This document shows positions 25,380-36,658 of a DNA stretch of 64,000 nt, one piece after another. This DNA comes from Sycobia sp. Sy_11 (taxonomy: Eukaryota; Arthropoda; Insecta; Hymenoptera; Epichrysomallidae): positions 508,501 to 572,500 of the forward strand of contig JACCIC010000022.1 in NCBI GenBank assembly GCA_018907035.1, read 5' to 3'. Position 1 is the first letter of the stretch. Each line of letters opens with the position of its first letter. The notes beneath the pieces were generated by a model. The model ran no database searches and was not told where the DNA came from. It worked only from the letters and a program-made list of their open reading frames with translations. A program made the translations under genes and the position numbers.

Positions 25380-26165
25380 TGGCAAAAGGATCCAAAGAAT
25401 TTATCGATGCCACCGATTGGTAATCGTCGTTTCTCTTTCTATTAAGAAACAGATCATAAAACAACGCCAAAATGCACACTTTGATACGCAGAACATGTCA
25501 TATACCTTTACTGAGATTATGGCGCTGGTATTTATCAGATTCACAAACAGGATCAATTGAACGTATTGCAAGATTTGTTGTCGTATTGCATACCAAGATT
25601 TACAGATTTTTATCATTTTCTCGTCATTTCTTTTCTGCATTTAGGTTGTCAATAAAAAGGTGCAAAGCGCCGAATTCCTACTTTCAGAAGCAGCCCCAAA
25701 GATGCACATTTAGTCCGTGTTTTATGGTCGGCTGAACAAACCTATTGGTAGAAGTTGACCAGGCTCGCGTGAGGACACAATGTGCCCATATAGAACATTC
25801 ATCAGTATAAATGACTATTTTAAAATCTCTATCAATATTCTCATGTGCCCAAGTGAGGCTTCTTCATTGTGTTGTGCCATTTCAGGCCATGAGTACGAAG
25901 ATGGATTCGGATAGATTCGTATAATATATCTAAACCTTTTACCATCAATTTTGCTTGTCCTTACCGCAGTGTTAAAGCAGGATTCTGCGAAAACAGATTC
26001 ACTATTCTTTCTTCATCTTTTTTGTCCATTTTTCCTATCGAGCCACGTTCTGGTAAATCATCGACATTTTTAGCCACTTTATATCGCTGTACCTACTTCT
26101 GTACAAATGCCCTCGACTTTTTCAAATATTTACCAGCCGCTGATTGCGACATTTTGGGACGTTTC
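25380..26165 (-). pseudogene. Decayed Tc1-like transposase
   Basis: Read on the - strand from about 26165, frames carry a recognisable Tc1-like transposase. There is an N-terminal helix-turn-helix stretch (MSQSAAGKYLKKSRAFVQK, ATG at 26152), then VDDLPERGSIGKMDKKDEER, IRIHLRTHGLKW, and IYTDECSIWAH with the first catalytic Asp, then KHGLNVHLWGC. The frame is broken: stops stand where Trp and Gln are expected, and a deletion with frameshift precedes the IYTDE motif. The C-terminal third is only loosely recognisable. It cannot encode an active enzyme. Terminal inverted repeats were not found. Confidence 0.75.
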
Positions 26166-26695
26166 GGGTGAATGCAAAGGAACACGTAGTAGCGCGACGC
26201 GTACTTAGCACTGATGCTGTTTAACGTGATTCTCTTTCAAAAGATCAACGATAACTGAATCTTTTTTGACAATGCAACAAGAACAAAGCTTCTCTCTATC
26301 AGCTCACGAAGGAAACAGTTCGAAATCTTTCATTTACCTGTTCGAAAAGGCGACCACCCTCTTATTTGACTGATTAAGTTTTACCGATGTTGTGGAAATG
26401 AAATTTTTTTGAAAATTTCCATCGATTAATACCGTATTAATAATTCAGTAAAAAATAGATATTTCTTGTTATTTTACAATTCTCAGTTCTTTATAATGGT
26501 CTAAAATTTTTGCCGCTCTCGAAGCTGTGCTCTGACGTTTCATACTATCCGAACATTAGGCACTTTAGCTTATATATTATATATTTTAACTGTTTTTTCT
26601 AAGTTGAAATAATAAATATTCTAGAATTAATTAAAATTCTATGAAAGTTATGTTTAAACTACATATTATATCCAGCATTACTTTATATATGTCAG

Positions 26696-27127
26696 CCAAT
26701 CGCAGTAAGCACAATTGAATGTCGATCAGCTGGACGTGAATTTCTACTCGGATGCAATAATAATTAGCTCGATAATAAGTTTTGGAATGATTCGCGAGTT
26801 TATATTACAGCCAGGATAAACCGGACTGCGCTTCGCGATGACATTCGATCCCACATGATCGTCTCCTTCTGACGACGTAACATTCATTGAAGGAGAAAAT
26901 GATTTTTTCTTTCTATAATTTACAAATGTTTTTTTGATGAACGAGCAGTCGAACTTTGGAATGGGTATAAAAGGGACGATTATGTGGGATCGAATGTCAT
27001 CGCGTTTATCCTGGCTCTAATATAAAGTCGTGAATCGTTTCAAATCTTATTATCGCAGTTTCAACTACATTCGAGTAAAATTCACGCCCATTTTATCGAT
27101 ATTGAGCTATACTTGCGCTGTCATTGG
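26696..27127. mobile_element. 432-bp fold-back element (long imperfect inverted repeat)
   Basis: The left arm (about 26696-26863) and right arm (about 26975-27127) are reverse complements along most of their length around a 111-nt loop. The best block is 26809-26863 against 26975-27016: AGCCAGGATAAAC then GCGATGACATTCGATCCCAC, with a 13-nt insertion in the left arm. Outside this, TTTATATTA, CGATAATAAG, GTGAATTT and the terminal CCAAT/ATTGG also pair. No ORF is present. It is probably a non-autonomous DNA transposon. The outer ends are inferred from where pairing fades. Confidence 0.8.
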
Positions 27128-27865
27128 ATGATGAGCTGATACCCTGACAAGAACAGAGTAATATGTTATACATTGTCTAAAGAAATAAATGAATTTCCGC
27201 CGACTAAAAGGCAATAAATTAGAAAAGAGTACGTATAGCGCACCACAGGAAAGATCTAGAATAATCTAGGAGCCAATACTATCCGCGACTGATTTGGATT
27301 CGAAAATTATAAATCCTGGTACATTAAAAAGTGCGTATATACCACAGACTGGCGGATTCCTCACCGCGTCGCGCTACACTCGGAGGAAAATTTCATTTTC
27401 TTCAAAGGATATAGAAGGCGGAGAGCGCTTTATATGCAAGATCCAGGCTTAAGTCAAGGCATTTCTACCCTCCTCACTACGCTCACCCCTCCCCTCGCCA
27501 ACGTTCGCCCCTTACAAGCCGAGTAGAACGTTACATACATCACTGAAAGATATTTTTGCCAGACTCGCTGTCTTTGCAAGTGAGCGTCTGCGTCCGTACA
27601 TATATGCGCACCCCCACTATTTATTACTCCGCGATCCGACGTCAAAGCGCGTCGCGAAGGTACGTAGACGCACAAAGAGACGGAGAGAGAGAGAGAGAGA
27701 GAGAGAGATAAAGAGAACAGATGCGCGCAGGCGTCGCCTCCGATAATATCGCTCCTTGCTGTCAATTTCGCGAGGAAGGGTGGGTTGCGCTCTCGGCCTG
27801 CTGCTTTTATCAACTATCGATTCTGCGGGCTGCTGCGGGTGCGGCGAGTGTGGCGAGGAGTGTGC

Positions 27866-27920
<55 letters not shown>

Positions 27921-28014
27921 CATAGTATAACGAGACGCGCGCGCTGGGCTTGCGGATGGGTGGCGGCGGATGGGTGGGTGAGGATAAAGGGGTGGTAGCG
28001 TGAGGACGAAAGGT

Positions 28015-28055
<41 letters not shown>

Positions 28056-29194
28056 TGGTAAGCACCTCTATTACGCAATTTCAGCCCCGCGCCGCGCGTC
28101 GAGCGCGGATCGTTCCGAGAGGCGATATAACGGTTATACGCCCACCGCCTTTGTTTCCCATGATGATGCCTATGTCCGGGCCGCCTCGACACCTCCCCGC
28201 GGGACACTTTTTTTTGTACCGCACCAGATTTCCGCATTTCCTCCTCCCTTGAATTAATTGCGAAATTGCCGAGGTATATTGCGCGGGAGGGGGTACGAGG
28301 TAGTTTATTTTTCGGGCGCGTAAACACCTGATTTGGCAAAGAAACTGATGTTACATTGTACACGTGTTTAACGATATATATATATATATAGCTAATCACA
28401 AATTTTATCAGTTTCTCTCTCTCTCTCTCTCTTCTCACCCCCTCTTTCTTCCTCCTCTCCTCCTCTATCCATCTGAGTGCGTGTACATGTGCGCGCGCGC
28501 GCGTGTGTGTGTATGTGTGTGTGTGGGTCTTTTTAAACGCTTAGTTGCGAACCTACAACCACATACTCAAAAATATTTAATATAGCAGATAGCTCAACTG
28601 CCATCCATTCTATTATTTTTTTAGTCTAATATATCTAGACTGGTATTGCATACATTAAGATATTTATACCAATATGGAGGATGCATAAAATTCCGAGCTT
28701 AATTTTATAATTGTAATTATTTATTAAAATATATGTAATTAAAAGTAATAGAAATTCTTAATATTTTTAATCCTACTTATTTTATAATTAAATAAATAAA
28801 TTGTCTGATTTATAATATAATTTATATCAATAAATATACAAACATTATTTAAAATTTATGTGCAATTTATATGCAATTTAAATAACTTTCAAATGAGAAT
28901 AAAGTTTTATAAAAGGAAGAATGTATTTATAATATAGAATGGCGATAGGAATTTAATTCATCTTTTATCGTTCATTAAAATATATTATTCAAAAATAATA
29001 TAAAATTCTTTTTTAAAATCAATTAATAACGTTAACATAAATTACAGATTAAAATTCAACCAAATATTTAAAATATTATAAATTAAACCTCTTCCACTAT
29101 ACTATACAAACTTTTTTATCGGCCTTCTTTTATCTCTTCGATGAAAATTTCATATTTTTCCCAGTAGTATTAACCAATTGATTATTATTTTAGA
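27128..29194. other. Non-coding, GC-rich island with microsatellites then AT-rich
   Basis: GC-rich island at about 27590-28320 around (GA)n, (TG)n and (TA)n. From 28560 the sequence is very AT-rich up to the Jockey-like element. Confidence 0.5.
27869..27918. repeat. (TG)n microsatellite
   Basis: About 25 TG units. It is followed at 28018-28053 by (TA)n and preceded at 27681-27709 by (GA)n. Confidence 0.95.
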
Positions 29195-29464
29195 TTTTTG
29201 TTTTATTTATTTATCTATAGTCGCATCAACAAGGGAGGCTATTAGCGTCTACAATTCACCAAGTACAATACAATTTTACATATTCATACATTAAAAATAA
29301 ACAGTTGAATATTTTAATAGAATTATATGGTTTTTTACAATGAATCAAGTACATGTATTTCATTCATGAATTTGAATATATTATTTAAACCCGAGTGAGT
29401 GTTTAAAATGGTTTTAATGTCTTTATTTATACCTTATTTTCTTCTTAAGTCGGCGTATAGGAGC

Positions 29465-30000
29465 ACATTGAATGTGCAAATGAGACACTGATAATTGATT
29501 TTTACACTTTTTGCACAGGGGCTTGGTTGATTTGTCCAAAATTTACGAATGTGTAAGTCTTGTATGCCCTGTTCTTAATCTCGTATCCCCATATTATATT
29601 ATGTGTATTATAATTGCCTAGAATGATGAATGATTTGGCCAGTTGGTTTTTTAGATCTTCTAAGTCTTGTACTCGAAAGTTTTGACTATTTGACAAGTAA
29701 ATATTAAATATTGATATCTTATTTGGTGAGAAACATTCTACTACCATTGCTTCTAGGTCGCTTTGTAGAGCTAAATTTTGTGCAATTATATATTTTTTTT
29801 TTTCGAGATAAATCGCTACCCCTCCACTTGCTTACATACCAGTATGGTTTTTGTGGTAGTGATTATAGCCATTTATTTTCACATATGAATTATTTTTGCA
29901 GTAGATTTCTTTTAAGCAGATTATTTTTGAGGACGTGTCATATATTAGCTTTTGTAAGTATGTTATACGCTTGTAGAAGCCATTGAGATTTCATTGAACA
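29465..30000 (-). pseudogene. Jockey-like ORF2 remnant: AP endonuclease fused to the C-terminal CCHC motif, RT deleted
   Basis: The frame shows the endonuclease start (NLNGFYKRITYLQKLI with TGA where Trp is expected), then ASGGVAIYLEKK after a TAA, then LEAMVVECFSPNKISI and FIILGNYNTHNIIWG. The last corresponds to the family's GDFNAHN signature, with Asp replaced by Asn. At about 29515 the sequence jumps to PLCKKCKNQLSVSHLHIQC, typical of the extreme C-terminus of Jockey ORF2, in a different frame. Roughly the whole reverse transcriptase is absent. Confidence 0.7.
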
Positions 30001-30061
30001 TATATGTAGGAGCCATTATAGAATCGTTGCTATTATTAATATATAAGTGTGAAAGTTGGAG

Positions 30062-31193
30062 TTAAGTATTCTGCTTAGCTTCAGTACATTCAGTATCTGG
30101 CAAAACTGTGTTAGATTCAATTTTTTTTATAATTTTTGTGAATATTGTTTTCATGCTTCTTACGCTAAGGAGAGGGTATAAGTTTCTCATCATCGTGGAA
30201 ATGTCGGATATTTTCGGAGAATATTGTATTACTACTTCGTCTGCTTCTTGACTAGACATTGCCTTATCTATAAAGCTTTTGAATTGTAAATAATTTAAAG
30301 GATATTTACAGGTATTTTCTGTTACTTCATTTCTTAAAGGGCCAAGTGAAGTTTCTAAAGTTTGCACACTGTTTCCATTATATAAGTATTCGGTTTTCTC
30401 TTTTTTGGGAATTTGTAAGACTTTTTTTTAATTTCTTTGGAGTTTAATATATTTGTTTTCTTGTAACGAATCTAGGCTCGAATCGGAATCAGTATTAATT
30501 TTGAGTTCAGGAATTGAAGGCGGGCAACTGGAAGATGTCGAAATTGTTTCTGAGTGGGGCCTTTTAAAGGTTTTCATAGTAGTTGTAACTTCCTTCAGTG
30601 TGCTCGTCGGGATAGCTTCAGTTAAATATACATCTAAATTTGGGAGAGAGACTTTTGTGTTATCACTAGCTCCCTCATTTATTATTTCTTTAGTGGTATT
30701 AGTTAGAGTTTTCGGACACTGTCTTGATATATGGCCTTCTTGTTGACAAACAAAACATGCGAGGGATTCATTGCTCGAACAGTATATCCAATATGATGTA
30801 TTATCGTATTGAACGTTAAACGTCTTTAGAATTTTGTGTATGTCTTTGGGGCTGACGTATATTTGGCGTCTAAAACTAGAAATATGAGCAAAACCAGGAT
30901 CGGAAATTCCAAATTATAAGTGGCATTGTAGAAGTTTACCTTTAAGAGTGATTGTTTTTTCCTTTAGTTCTTCTGCAATTTTTTTTTGTTAATGGGTATA
31001 AACAAACACGATTGTTGGATATTTTGGAGACAAATCTTATATTACTGGGACTCGTGAGTTTGGTAATTTCATAAACATATTCTTTTGTAGCACATTCTTC
31101 AATAGTGTCCAAAATAATGGCTTGTGATTTTTTTGGAAAACAATCGGACCTGGCGGCATTCGCATAACTCCTTGGGTTCTGTGGTAACTCCAT
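30062..31193 (-). pseudogene. Jockey-like ORF1 (gag-like) remnant with CCHC zinc knuckle
   Basis: The ATG at 31193 opens a frame beginning MELPQNPRSYANAARSD, with SNIRFVSKISNNRVCLYPLT further on. The frame stops at 30942. A zinc knuckle CFVCQQEGHISRQCP (spacing C-X2-C-X4-H-X4-C) lies at 30716-30757 in another frame. A third open segment (30367-30062) holds the acidic C-terminal part. The gag-like protein is therefore split by at least two frame breaks. Its role in intact elements is binding element RNA. Confidence 0.75.
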
Positions 31194-33839
31194 GTTGATT
31201 AAAATAGGTGGGCCTCTGTAGTCAGAGAAACCCGTTTGGTACTTTCCGGAGTTTAAAACTTCACTGAGCTTAAGTTATCCAATCATACTTAATTACCAGG
31301 TAATATTACTGTATGGAAATTGTAGAATATTCAAAACAGAACCGTGATGCATAACTCGCGGCCGAATATTTACTTCAGTCTGTAAACAGTCCGAACGGTG
31401 TCTACAGAGGGACCGTACTTTAGATTATTACTGAATTTAATATATTTTTATTGTACAATATTTATAATTAAGAATTAACTGGATTCGAACTTGATAAACG
31501 CTGAGGAGATTAAAGAATTTTAATAAAACGTTCAACAAATAGACATATGATACTTGTATAAAAATATATAGTTATTGATTATTCAAATTTTATCATTATT
31601 TTACCGACTCAACTATTTTAAGATATAATGAACATAAAAATATTAATATAGTATTTTTAAAATAACTGTAACGATACAACCTCTAATACGTTATTCTACT
31701 CGCAGCATATAATGCGGCAATATCGTATTTTTTACAAATGCGTGCTTGCTGCAAGCGAGCGCAATTATGATCGATCGAAAGAAAAAAGACGACAGAAATG
31801 AAGGATCGATGTCGCAAGCGCTGTGCGTAAAAAGAAGAAAATTGCATCGAGTATAACGCTGCCGGCAAAAAGATTGTCCCAATCGAGTTAGTATCGTAAT
31901 CCGTGCAAATTGGCGTCTAAGGCACAGTGACTGAGAGGAAGAAGAGAGAAAGAGAGCCAGTGAGAAGGTTATTTATTTCTATAAATGTGATAATTCTATA
32001 AATCCGTAACACAAATTTAAGAGAATATAAATGATAAAAAAAGAAGTAGTGAGAAGGAGGATGCCATGGAAAATATGATTGCATATTAAAAAAGAAATAT
32101 ATAGCAGCAAAAAAAGAAAGACGAAAAGTGCTTGAAAAATTGCCCTCATTATTTCAATGCTCTGTAGGATTCGTCTTACTCTTGATGTTTGCCATCTTTG
32201 CTCTTACAACCATCACTTTCTCCCCTCCCTCTTTTCTCTCTTGCTCTTTCTCTTGAATTTTGAATCTTTTATTACTACTAAATATGCAGCTGTCTATCTA
32301 TTTCTCTCTAACATCGAACAACGACGCATCTTTCTGTTCAATAGATCTTCCTAACGCTCCTTTGCACTTCTGTACAATAGCTTTTTATATGTTTTCATTT
32401 GCATTTGTGCGCATTTATTTACCATTTTTAAACGTCATGAACATATTTCAGTTTCTGTTAATAATCTCAATACTACTACTAAACATTTCTACTTTACTGA
32501 TAAGATTTTTTTCCCGTTTTTCTCTTCAAAATACAATTTAACATTATCAACATTGTGCATAATTAAAAAAAAAATTCCTTTCCAACTTGCGAAGAATATA
32601 CTATCAATATACAATTTTTTACATTATAATTCAGATATTAAAAGATCAGCGCTGTGTTTTATATTTGCCAAAGGTTTATTATAATCTGGATTAATAGAAT
32701 ATGTATTAGATTTTAATATTGAAAGTGTCTATAATAGTATTATAGGCACTTTATAATAATATGATATTGCTAGAGATATACATTATTAAATTTCATGAAT
32801 AAACGACGTGACTAAATTATGTGGGCTATTCCTAGTCCATTATATACTGTATAATATACTTATAGTTGTAAAAATAAATTGTGACATTACACAAGCATGA
32901 AAATTAATTTATCGTCACATTTGAAATTGAGAGTATAATATTTACAAATATTTACGATGAATAATCTTTGCAAAAGTAGAAATTAAAAGAAAAATCGCAA
33001 TGAACCTTTCATGGCCAATGAATGTACCCATGTCAATACCTTGATGTCAATTTTGAAAAAAGTTATATTCTACTATCTCAAATTTTAAGCTAATGACATA
33101 CGTTTTCCTATCTCTCTTTCTTGCTTGAAATCCACAAAAATGATGCAGCACGTCTAATGATGTCTAAGATGGACCAAAAAACCGTGGAATGGTCATGGGA
33201 TGGTTTATATATATATATATATTGGTTTATATATTCTCCACTTCATCGAGCATCGGCAACATGACCATGAGAGCTATCCGTCAATCACCCCGACGCCTTA
33301 TTACCCGTATACCCGCTGATGGAATGAAGAACGAAGCACGCCTTCATCCCCCCGTCAGAGTGCGCCACTTGCTGGTCCATTCTGTATACGCACACACACG
33401 AGCAGGGATACGCACACCCGCGCGTGCAGCATCCGCAGCATCCGACCGACCCGACGGGCGTACGACGCTGCCGGCTCCGCCATCTGCGGGCATGAGCGCC
33501 AAGCTGGTTTGGGGGCTGGTTCGAACACCCCCGGCCACGACATATATATAATATAATATACACTATACGCGCCGCATCTGCCATGCGCGGCGGCATACGC
33601 GCGCACGCGAGAGTCGACGTTGTTTTTCTCCCAGTGTACCCATACATATATTTATTTTTCAATCTTCCACGTACATTCCGCCGTCTCGTTCATCGAAATT
33701 AAGCAAGAGAGTAAAACGTGCCTGCGCCGAATCAATCCTGGGCCGACTTTTTTTTGCCGCAACTGCAAAAGACACCACCAACGTGCGATAGAGTACGTGG
33801 CGCCAGCGAAAGAGAAGTGTATATAGCTATAATATACAC

Positions 33840-33841
<2 letters not shown>

Positions 33842-33891
<50 letters not shown>
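33842..33891. repeat. (TA)n microsatellite
   Basis: TA repeats interrupted once by TTTA near 33881, then GTGTGTGTATGTGTGT. Confidence 0.9.
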
Positions 33892-34936
33892 CATGTGTGT
33901 GTATGTGTGTAGCAGCTGTATATACCCGCGAGGGTGAGAGTTGAGCCTTTTAATCGACGCCCAGCGTGAGCGTACACACATACACATATACGGATAAAAT
34001 GGCCGTGATTCAACGCATCGGGGAATGTCATGTCCGGCCGCTGTACTTTTGACTATTATATATTCGAGCGCGCGAGCGCGCGCGCGCGTCATCCAGGAGG
34101 TGGACGGGGCGAGGATGCGTCTTAATTGCAGGCAGCAAGCGCGGAGGAAGTCGCTCTGATCCAGAATGAGAAAAATCGGAAGGGCCGGGAATGGAGTTGG
34201 CCCGACGAAATATTGCGGCCAATGCCTGCTCTAGGACCGGAATCTCGATGTCGGGCTGAAGAATTATCCCGGTAAGAGGTGCTCTCGTTTTTTCGTTTAT
34301 GGCGCACGAACAGTTCTCGTCGATTCAGATTTTAAAATTGACATTAAATTCGTGCTTATTCATTTATTCATGTTAGTGGAAATGTGCGTTACTTATACGT
34401 GTATTAGTTGTGCTTGCATAATCACCTGGTATTGCTCAATACGATTTTAACAATAATATAATTGTTCTATAATACATTTATCTTGAAGATGAAAATTTTT
34501 CATTTTTCTTAAACGATTATAAATCAGTAAATTGATTTTTTTTCAATTTTTTATACGTAAATCTGGATTTTGATACACAATATTTTCCAAATGATAATAT
34601 TAATTACTTCCGTTTAAATTTTTCAAACGAATTATTTAGCAGAAAAATTACAAATCTATACGTATTAATTCAAATTCTTCCTTTGATTTGATTCACGTTA
34701 TTTGGAAATGTAACCGTGAACTTTTATTTTTTTTATTTGCTTTATATCATTTGCAAATTGTCATACTGGTAAAAAAAAGAATTTAATATTATTCATCCAC
34801 ATTTTATCTTATGCTATAAAGATTTATAAATCGATCTTCAATATATCACTAGGATTTTCATTTTAGAATTTCTTTTTTATCGGTTAGTACTAATATTATA
34901 TTAGAAGTTTTGGTTTATAAAAATTTGGACTTTTAA

Positions 34937-34943
34937 TAACAAC

Positions 34944-34975
<32 letters not shown>

Positions 34976-34988
34976 AAACAACAACAAC

Positions 34989-35028
<40 letters not shown>
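34937..35028. repeat. (AAC)n-(AAT)n trinucleotide repeat
   Basis: (AAC)n with GAC and AAA interruptions to about 34990, then (AAT)n to 35028. Confidence 0.95.
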
Positions 35029-35799
35029 TACGCATAGACCAATCCTGCATTCACTGTATAATTTTCCTTTTCATTAATCAGTAAAGTAATCGCATTACTG
35101 AACTGTTAGCCCCAAATTAACCGTTTTTGGAAACACAAGAACAAAGAATCGACCAAAAAAAATTTTTTTTCTTAATCGAAATTCCAAACCTGACCTTTTT
35201 AGTGTTTGTTCTATATCTTTAATTGAATTTGATCTTGAAGTTGTATAGATCGTCTGTTGAATTGAAGAATTTACTGCGTTTTGCAGTACCCACAGAGTTG
35301 AACATTCAATGAATTTTTTAACGAACGTAATAAAAATATGTCATTATAGCTTAAGTCTTTATGAGTTTTTTCTGCAATTCTACAGCATTTTCTAATTAGA
35401 CTGTTTTTGAAATAGTTTAAACCTTCTATACCAATGGTACTTTAAGGTTACCACAAACTTTAACGTTATCCAACATGCAGTACGGGGTGGTGGTCGGTCT
35501 CCTTTGAAGATCCTTTTTTGTGTGGTTGCATTCAATTAAAAAAAATTGCACGTTCACTAATGAAATTGTTGTTTTAAAGAAAAAAATATTTGGCCGACTT
35601 ATAACCTATTGGTTTAATTGTGAGATGATTACGATTTAGAAAAAATGGCTAAATTTGAGGATGACCTAATGATGCCTTTTTTACTAGTATATATAATCAG
35701 TTACTGTTCAAATTCGAACGATGTTTTTCCAGATACGTATTAATGCATAAATTTCTTCGTATAGTGTAAAATTTTTTGCTGTAGAAACAGGATACATAT

Positions 35800-35816
35800 A
35801 AGAGCTTGAAGCTCTT
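35800..35816. repeat. 8-bp perfect palindrome upstream of Oli
   Basis: AAGAGCTT-G-AAGCTCTT. It lies about 0.7 kb before Oli coding exon 1, in the region where a promoter would be expected. It may be a dimeric transcription factor site, but no specific factor is implied. Confidence 0.3.
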
Positions 35817-36214
35817 CAGGCTAACCGTTGCCTGACGGCTATAACAATACAGAACCTGTCAAACGACATTGGTTCCACTGATATTCAGAACCTTATCAAA
35901 CAAAAAAAAACATCTGCATCTGTTGAGAGAAATAATACAAAGAGCATGCAACACCCCCTATGTAGGTACTAAAAGAGCACAACCCCCGCCCCATTTTAAA
36001 CGAACGAACACTCGTTGTTAGTCATTTATATTAGCTAGTGTATATGCGGTCTGTGCCCAGTATAAGTTGGTATATAGAAAAATCGATATTAATCGAGCTC
36101 TTCATATACAAGGCGAGCGAAAGTCAATGAATGGAGACTTGTACAATAGCAGCGCAGACGCTATATATATTCTTATAAATTTAAATATTATATACCGACG
36201 TCTATATGTACAAA

Positions 36215-36268
36215 TATGTATGTATGTATGTATGTATGTATGTGTATATATATATATGTGTGTGTGTT
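36215..36268. repeat. (GTAT)n/(TA)n/(TG)n compound repeat just before Oli exon 1
   Basis: Seven or so GTAT units, then TA and TG units, ending 12 nt before the candidate acceptor AG at 36280. Confidence 0.9.
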
Positions 36269-36280
36269 TATATATTGCAG

Positions 36281-36481
36281 GCCAAGGGGGGTGTACCAAC
36301 AGTCCAAATCAACATCGAGAAAAAGAAAAAGCCATATAGCGAAAGAGTGTATAATAAATCTATACACAAACGATCGGGCCAGGATTGTCAGTTATACATA
36401 CATATTGCGAGAACCGAGCAGCGAGCGGAGGAAGGTGGAGGAGGACGTCGAGAAGAAGGAGGCGAGGGAGGAGGCAGAAGA
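36281..36481 (+). other. Probable 5' untranslated part of Oli exon 1
   Basis: A TATATATTGCAG acceptor-like site ends at 36280, preceded by a (GTAT)n/(TG)n tract that could serve as a poor pyrimidine-like region. The 201 nt that follow contain no ATG and become strongly purine-rich and GC-rich just before the start codon. An untranslated first exon would then lie upstream, but I could not place it. The alternative is a transcription start close to or within this stretch. Confidence 0.4.
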
Positions 36482-36658
36482 ATGAGGTCCTACGACGGCG
36501 AGAGCAGCTCCTGCGAGGAGGACGAGAGGCGCGAGCCCGTGCCCGACACCCACTTGCAGCATCACCACCCACAGCAGCAACAGCAGCAGCACCAGCAGCA
36601 TGGCCCCTGGCAACGCGCGGCCCCCCATGCGGCATGGGCGTGGGAGCACCGCAGTACC
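36482..36658 (+). CDS. Oli: Oli coding exon 1 (residues 1-59)
   Basis: Starts at ATG 36482 with A at -3. No ATG in any frame lies between the candidate acceptor at 36280 and this one, so it is the natural first start. It encodes [19 protein letters not shown], then a His/Gln tract (CAG-rich, about 36556-36602), then [12 protein letters not shown]. It ends at a strong donor, GTAAGT at 36659, in phase 0. The exon is GC-rich and purine-rich 5' untranslated sequence precedes it. The start could lie further upstream only if an unseen exon is joined in frame. Confidence 0.85.

Larger units (their letters stand above)
16630..25380. other. Non-coding gene desert, AT-rich
   Basis: Besides the listed repeats there is a moderately GC-rich, complex patch at about 18060-18470 and another at 23420-23600. 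An open, complex stretch at 21907-22240 has frames on both strands but no recognisable domain. The rest is AT-rich unique sequence with nothing supported. Confidence 0.5.
29195..31430 (-). mobile_element. Internally deleted Jockey-like non-LTR retrotransposon
   Basis: Read on the - strand, the element runs from a 5' region near 31430-31194, through ORF1 remnants (31193 down to about 30062) and an ORF2 endonuclease remnant (about 30000-29502), to a terminal Cys-Cys-His motif and an A-rich 3' tail at about 29195-29220 (AAATAAATAAAAC). The reverse transcriptase is missing. The 5' end is uncertain. Both ORFs are broken, so the copy is dead. The order gag-like ORF1, AP endonuclease, C-terminal CCHC is that of the Jockey group. 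Confidence 0.8.
31431..36280. other. Upstream region of Oli
   Basis: AT-rich except for a GC-rich island at about 33270-34290, which has CpG-rich patches and a CGCGCGAGCGCGCGCGCGCG run near 34071-34090. The last 2 kb hold the (AAC)-(AAT) repeat and the 35800 palindrome. The Oli promoter and any untranslated first exon should be here, but I found no decisive signal. Confidence 0.5.

Noticed and set aside
26964..26971. TATAAAAG promoter
   Set aside because: It lies in the loop of the fold-back element, with no gene downstream.
27617..28438. 273-codon - strand open frame, the longest in the window
   Set aside because: Most of it is repeat translation (HTHT, YIYI, SLSL) joined by chance open sequence.
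34937..35028. CRISPR array
   Set aside because: Regular repetition is a trinucleotide microsatellite without spacers; the genome is eukaryotic.
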